Of a stretch of DNA of 7,989 nt, positions 5,342 through 7,989 are shown in pieces. The notes beneath the pieces are model-generated. The model saw only the letters and a program-made list of their open reading frames with translations, ran no database searches and was not told the DNA's origin. The DNA comes from Aeromicrobium sp. (GTDB lineage: Bacteria; Actinomycetota; Actinomycetes; Propionibacteriales; Nocardioidaceae): the NCBI GenBank assembly GCA_023254755.1, contig JALRKU010000422.1, positions 1 through 7,989 on the forward strand, read 5' to 3'. A program made the translations under genes and the position numbers. Numbering within the stretch: the first letter of the stretch is position 1; every line of letters starts with the position of its first letter.

Positions 5342-6751
5342 ATGCCGTTCATCCCGCCGACGGACTCGATGTTCCTGCTGGCCGAGACCCGAGAGCACCC
5401 GATGCACGTCGGCGGGCTGCAGCTGCTGGTCCCGCCGGACGACGCCGGTCCGGAGTTCGTCCGTGACCTGGTCGAGTCGTTCCGCGCCGAAGGTGCATCG
5501 GCGCTGTTCCGCAAGCGCCCGGCCGAGCCCGTCGGCACCGTCGGTCAGTCGTGGTGGACCGTCGACGACGAGGTCGACTTCGACTACCACGTCCGGCACT
5601 CGGCGGTGCCCGGTCCGGGGCGCATCCGCGAGCTGCTGCAGCTCACGTCGCGCTGGCACGGTGCGCTGCTCGACCGGCATCGTCCGCTCTGGGAGTGCCA
5701 CGTCGTCGAGGGCCTGCAGGACGGCCGGATCGCCGTCTACTCCAAGATCCACCACGCGATGATCGACGGCGTGTCGGCGCTGCGGCTCCTGCAGCGCTCG
5801 TACAGCGAGGACCCCGACGCCCGCGACTGCGTGCCGCCGTGGCTGCTGCCGCCGCGGTCGGGTCCCGCGACGAGCACCGAGGTGGTCCGCCGGCCGTCGC
5901 GGCTGCCCGATCCGCTGGGCGTGCTCCGCGCGGGTGCCGACGTCGCGGGTGACCTGGCTGGTCTGGTGCCGGCCGGGTTCAAGGTGGCTCGCCAGGTGTA
6001 CCGCGACGGCGACATCACGCTGCCGCGCGCACCGAAGACGATCCTCAACGGCCGCGTCGGCGGCGCCCGTCGGTTCGCGGCCCAGTCGTGGGAGATCGAG
6101 CGCATCCAGCAGGTCGCCAAGTCGTCGGCGACCACCATGAACGACGTCGTGCTCGCGATGGTGGGCGGTGCGCTGCGGGCCTATCTGCTGGAGCAGGGCG
6201 CGCTGCCCGACGAGCCGATGACCGCGATGGTCCCGGTGTCGCTCACGCTGCGGGAGGACTCGGCCGGGACGAAGGACAAGGCCGACAGGGATGGGGGCAA
6301 CAAGGTGGGCGCGATCGTGGTCAACCTGGCCACCGACCGCGAGCACGGAGCGACCCGGCTCGAGGAGATCGCGTACTCCTCGAAGCAGGCCAAGAAGATC
6401 CTCAGCGACCTGACGCCTGTGCAGATCCTGGCGTTCTCGGCTGCTCAGATGGCGCCGCTGGCGTTCGCGCCCGTCCCCGGGTTCGTCAAGTACACCAACC
6501 CGCCGTTCAACGTCATCGTGTCGAACGTGCCGGGCCCCAAGAACGACGTGTACTTCAACGGTGCTCGTCTCGACGGCATCTACCCGGTGTCGATCGTGCT
6601 CAACGGCCAGGCGCTCAACGTCACCCTGACGAGCCGGGCCGGCTACCTGGACTTCGGCCTGATCGGCTGCCGCACGTCGCTGCCTCACCTGCAGCGTCTG
6701 CTGCAGCACCTCGAGGACGCCCTGGCGGAGCTGGAGCGCAGCTGGGGGTAG
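5342..6751 (+). CDS. WS/DGAT family wax ester synthase / diacylglycerol acyltransferase
   Basis: A 469-residue protein, full length for the family. It starts with the typical PPTDSMFLLAE (5-15), then has PLWECHVVEGL (115-125), the catalytic HHxxxDG motif as HHAMIDG (137-143), NDVVLA (267-272), GNKVGAIVVNL (319-329) and SNVPGP (394-399). These enzymes move an acyl group from acyl-CoA to diacylglycerol or a long-chain alcohol, making triacylglycerol or wax ester at the membrane or lipid-droplet surface. His138 (the second His of the motif) would be the base. Actinobacteria usually carry several paralogues and some prefer other acceptors, so the product is not certain. It has a strong ribosome binding site, a likely promoter in the divergent spacer, and is followed at 12 nt by an EamA transporter in the same direction. 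Confidence 0.95.
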   Translation: MPFIPPTDSMFLLAETREHPMHVGGLQLLVPPDDAGPEFVRDLVESFRAEGASALFRKRPAEPVGTVGQSWWTVDDEVDFDYHVRHSAVPGPGRIRELLQLTSRWHGALLDRHRPLWECHVVEGLQDGRIAVYSKIHHAMIDGVSALRLLQRSYSEDPDARDCVPPWLLPPRSGPATSTEVVRRPSRLPDPLGVLRAGADVAGDLAGLVPAGFKVARQVYRDGDITLPRAPKTILNGRVGGARRFAAQSWEIERIQQVAKSSATTMNDVVLAMVGGALRAYLLEQGALPDEPMTAMVPVSLTLREDSAGTKDKADRDGGNKVGAIVVNLATDREHGATRLEEIAYSSKQAKKILSDLTPVQILAFSAAQMAPLAFAPVPGFVKYTNPPFNVIVSNVPGPKNDVYFNGARLDGIYPVSIVLNGQALNVTLTSRAGYLDFGLIGCRTSLPHLQRLLQHLEDALAELERSWG

Positions 6752-6763
6752 AGGATCGGCACC

Positions 6764-7633
6764 ATGAACATGGTGCTGGCGGCGATCGCGATCGTCGGGG
6801 TGTCGGCATCCGGTCCGCTGATGGCGTACGCCGCCGCGCCGGCGATGGCGATCGGCTTCTGGCGCAACGCCCTCGGCGCCGCGACGCTCGCGCCGTTCGG
6901 CTGGCGACGCACGGCGCGCGAGCTGCGGGGGCTCGACGGGCGCGGCGCGGCGACCCTGGGCTTCGCCGGCGTCATGCTGGCGGCCCACTTCGCGACGTGG
7001 ATCGTCGGCCTGCAGCTGACCACGGTCGCGGCGGCCACCGCGATGGTGAGCATGCAGGTGGTGTTCGTCGTGTTGATCGACCGGTTCCGCGGGATCAGGA
7101 CCTCCCGTCCGGTCCTGGTCGGGATGGCCCTCGCGATCGTCGGCGTCCTGGTCATCACGGGCGTCGACTTCACCTTGTCGACCCGGGCGGTCACCGGGGA
7201 CCTGCTGGCGCTGCTCGGCGGCCTCACCGCGGCGCTGTACCTGGTGGCCGGCTCGCACGTTCGCACGACGGTGTCGACGACCTCGTACGCGGTCGGCTGC
7301 TACGCGATCTGCTCGCTGGTCCTGCTGGTCGGGTGCGTCGTGGCCCGCGACGACCTGGTCGGCTTCGAGCAGTCGACGTGGCTGGCGATCCTCGGCGTCA
7401 CGGTGTGCGCCCAGCTGCTCGGGCACACGATCCTCAACCACCTGCTCGCCGTCATGAGCCCGGGGCTGATCTCGCTCCTGCTCCTGCTCGAGGTGCCGGG
7501 CGCGGCGCTGCTGGCCGCCGTGTTCCTGGACCAGCAGCCGCCGGTCGGGGTGTTCGTCGGGCTCGCCGTCATCCTGGCCGGGCTGGCCGTCGTGACGCTG
7601 CGGCGCCCGGCACCGGAGGCCCCGCCGGTCTGA
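6764..7633 (+). CDS. DMT superfamily transporter with two EamA domains
   Basis: A 289-residue, very hydrophobic protein with about ten predicted membrane helices in two EamA-type halves (about 1-135 and 145-280). Recognisable family points are FWRNALGA (32-39) in the first half and the helix with LLLLLEVPGAALLAAVFLDQQPP (238-260) in the second, which matches the usual glutamate-containing EamA end region. Family members export or import small metabolites such as amino acids or nucleotides; the substrate cannot be told from sequence. ATG at 6764 has an AGAGGA ribosome binding site (6750-6755) that overlaps the stop of the upstream acyltransferase gene. ATG at 6770 is a possible alternative start. 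The 12-nt spacing indicates an operon, though a functional link to lipid synthesis is not evident. Confidence 0.93.
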   Translation: MNMVLAAIAIVGVSASGPLMAYAAAPAMAIGFWRNALGAATLAPFGWRRTARELRGLDGRGAATLGFAGVMLAAHFATWIVGLQLTTVAAATAMVSMQVVFVVLIDRFRGIRTSRPVLVGMALAIVGVLVITGVDFTLSTRAVTGDLLALLGGLTAALYLVAGSHVRTTVSTTSYAVGCYAICSLVLLVGCVVARDDLVGFEQSTWLAILGVTVCAQLLGHTILNHLLAVMSPGLISLLLLLEVPGAALLAAVFLDQQPPVGVFVGLAVILAGLAVVTLRRPAPEAPPV

Positions 7634-7722
7634 CGAGACCCCCGTCACGCGGCCGAGCGGCCCCGACTACCTGCGGGTAGAGTGCGCGGGTCAACCGCAG
7701 CACCACATGTTCAGGAGCACCG
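7634..7722 (+). promoter_or_regulatory. Upstream region of the acyl-CoA dehydrogenase with palindromic site and -10 box
   Basis: This 89-bp gap holds the inverted repeat CTACC-TGCG-GGTAG (7667-7680, perfect 5-bp arms), whose right arm runs into a -10-like TAGAGT (7678-7683). The start would fall near 7690, leaving a leader of about 33 nt with the ribosome binding site AGGAG at 7713-7717. The 12 bases GGTAGAGTGCGC (7676-7687) are identical to the box before the CBS gene on the other strand. A site overlapping the -10 fits a repressor of a fatty-acid gene (inference). No clear -35 box is seen. A weak GGCC-GAGC-GGCC repeat (7651-7662) lacks a T tract and is not called a terminator. Confidence 0.45.
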
Positions 7723-7989
7723 ATGGGACGTCTCGTCAGCACCGAAGGCCTCACCGAGGAGCAGCAGGAGATCCTCAAGGTCGTCCGGCAGTTCGTCGAG
7801 AAGGAGATCATCCCGGTCGCCACCGACCTCGAGCACAAGGACGAGTACCCGACCGAGATCGTCGAGGGTCTCAAGGAGCTCGGCATCTTCGGCCTGATGA
7901 TCCCCGAGGAGTACGGCGGGCTCGGCGAGTCACTACTGGCGTACTCCCTCGTGGTCGAAGAGATCGCGCGAGGATGGATGAGCGTCAGT
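7723..7989 (+). CDS. Acyl-CoA dehydrogenase, N-terminal part (3' cut by window edge)
   Basis: An open frame of 89 codons runs off the window. ATG at 7723 has an AGGAG ribosome binding site 5 nt upstream. The peptide (MGRLVSTEGLTEEQQEILK, then VRQFVEKEIIPVATDLE, then LKELGIFGLMIPEEYGGLG at about 50-68, then YSLVVEEIARGW) is the classic all-helical N-terminal domain of acyl-CoA dehydrogenases, with the conserved IPEEYGG turn. These FAD enzymes make the first double bond in acyl-CoA during beta-oxidation or branched-chain breakdown. Chain-length class and the catalytic Glu cannot be judged because the middle and C-terminal domains are outside. It lies 89 bp after the transporter and has its own promoter-like region, so it is probably a separate unit. 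Confidence 0.92.
   Translation, partial: MGRLVSTEGLTEEQQEILKVVRQFVEKEIIPVATDLEHKDEYPTEIVEGLKELGIFGLMIPEEYGGLGESLLAYSLVVEEIARGWMSVS

Noticed and set aside
5255..7648. A 797-codon open frame on the - strand, antisense to the acyltransferase and transporter genes
   Set aside because: It is rich in Arg, Asp, His and Gln with no domain, and mirrors two well-recognised genes on the + strand. Long antisense frames are expected at this GC content.
7651..7662. GGCC-GAGC-GGCC hairpin as a terminator after the transporter
   Set aside because: The stem is only 4 bp and no T tract follows; common by chance at this GC content.
6088..7680. A 530-codon + strand frame overlapping the acyltransferase and transporter
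   Set aside because: It is Arg/Gly/Ala-rich, out of frame with both recognised proteins, and has no ribosome binding site.

Overview
The window is a gene-dense, high-GC stretch. Codon third positions are almost all G or C, GTG starts are used alongside ATG, and spacers are short. TatB, actinobacterial-type Mrp, DUF1003 and a soluble MgtE_N/CBS protein lie together, and a WS/DGAT acyltransferase is close by. This points to an actinobacterium, plausibly Nocardioidaceae or a related Propionibacteriales family. The family-level guess is inference.

Left part (1-847, + strand): the last 48 codons of an unrecognised Gly- and aromatic-rich protein are followed by a single-pass membrane protein. The latter resembles the linker, membrane segment and extracytoplasmic half of an anti-sigma factor, without the usual zinc-finger head. 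Its stop codon overlaps the stop of the convergent tatB through a shared CTAG.

Central part (844-4124, - strand): in transcription order this holds a soluble PRC-barrel/MgtE_N/CBS protein, a DUF1003 membrane protein (8-nt overlap), the Mrp P-loop ATPase and TatB. From memory, the set matches the neighbourhood downstream of sigE-rseA-htrA in mycobacteria, but here tatB is on the mrp strand. Two promoters look leaderless: a TAGAGT box 6 nt before the GTG of the CBS gene, and a TACCAT box 7 nt before the ATG of mrp.

Right part (4165-7989): an HSL-type alpha/beta hydrolase (- strand) diverges from a WS/DGAT acyltransferase (+). The 127-bp spacer holds overlapping inverted repeats and a candidate promoter. 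An EamA/DMT transporter follows the acyltransferase at 12 nt, and then the start of an acyl-CoA dehydrogenase cut by the window edge, which has its own promoter-like region. Together these suggest storage-lipid synthesis, ester hydrolysis and fatty-acid oxidation side by side.

I see no tRNA, rRNA, CRISPR array, insertion sequence or phage gene. Nothing clearly amounts to a wholly new system. The best candidates for new biology are the CBS/DUF1003 pair, the headless anti-sigma-like protein and the divergent lipid regulatory spacer.
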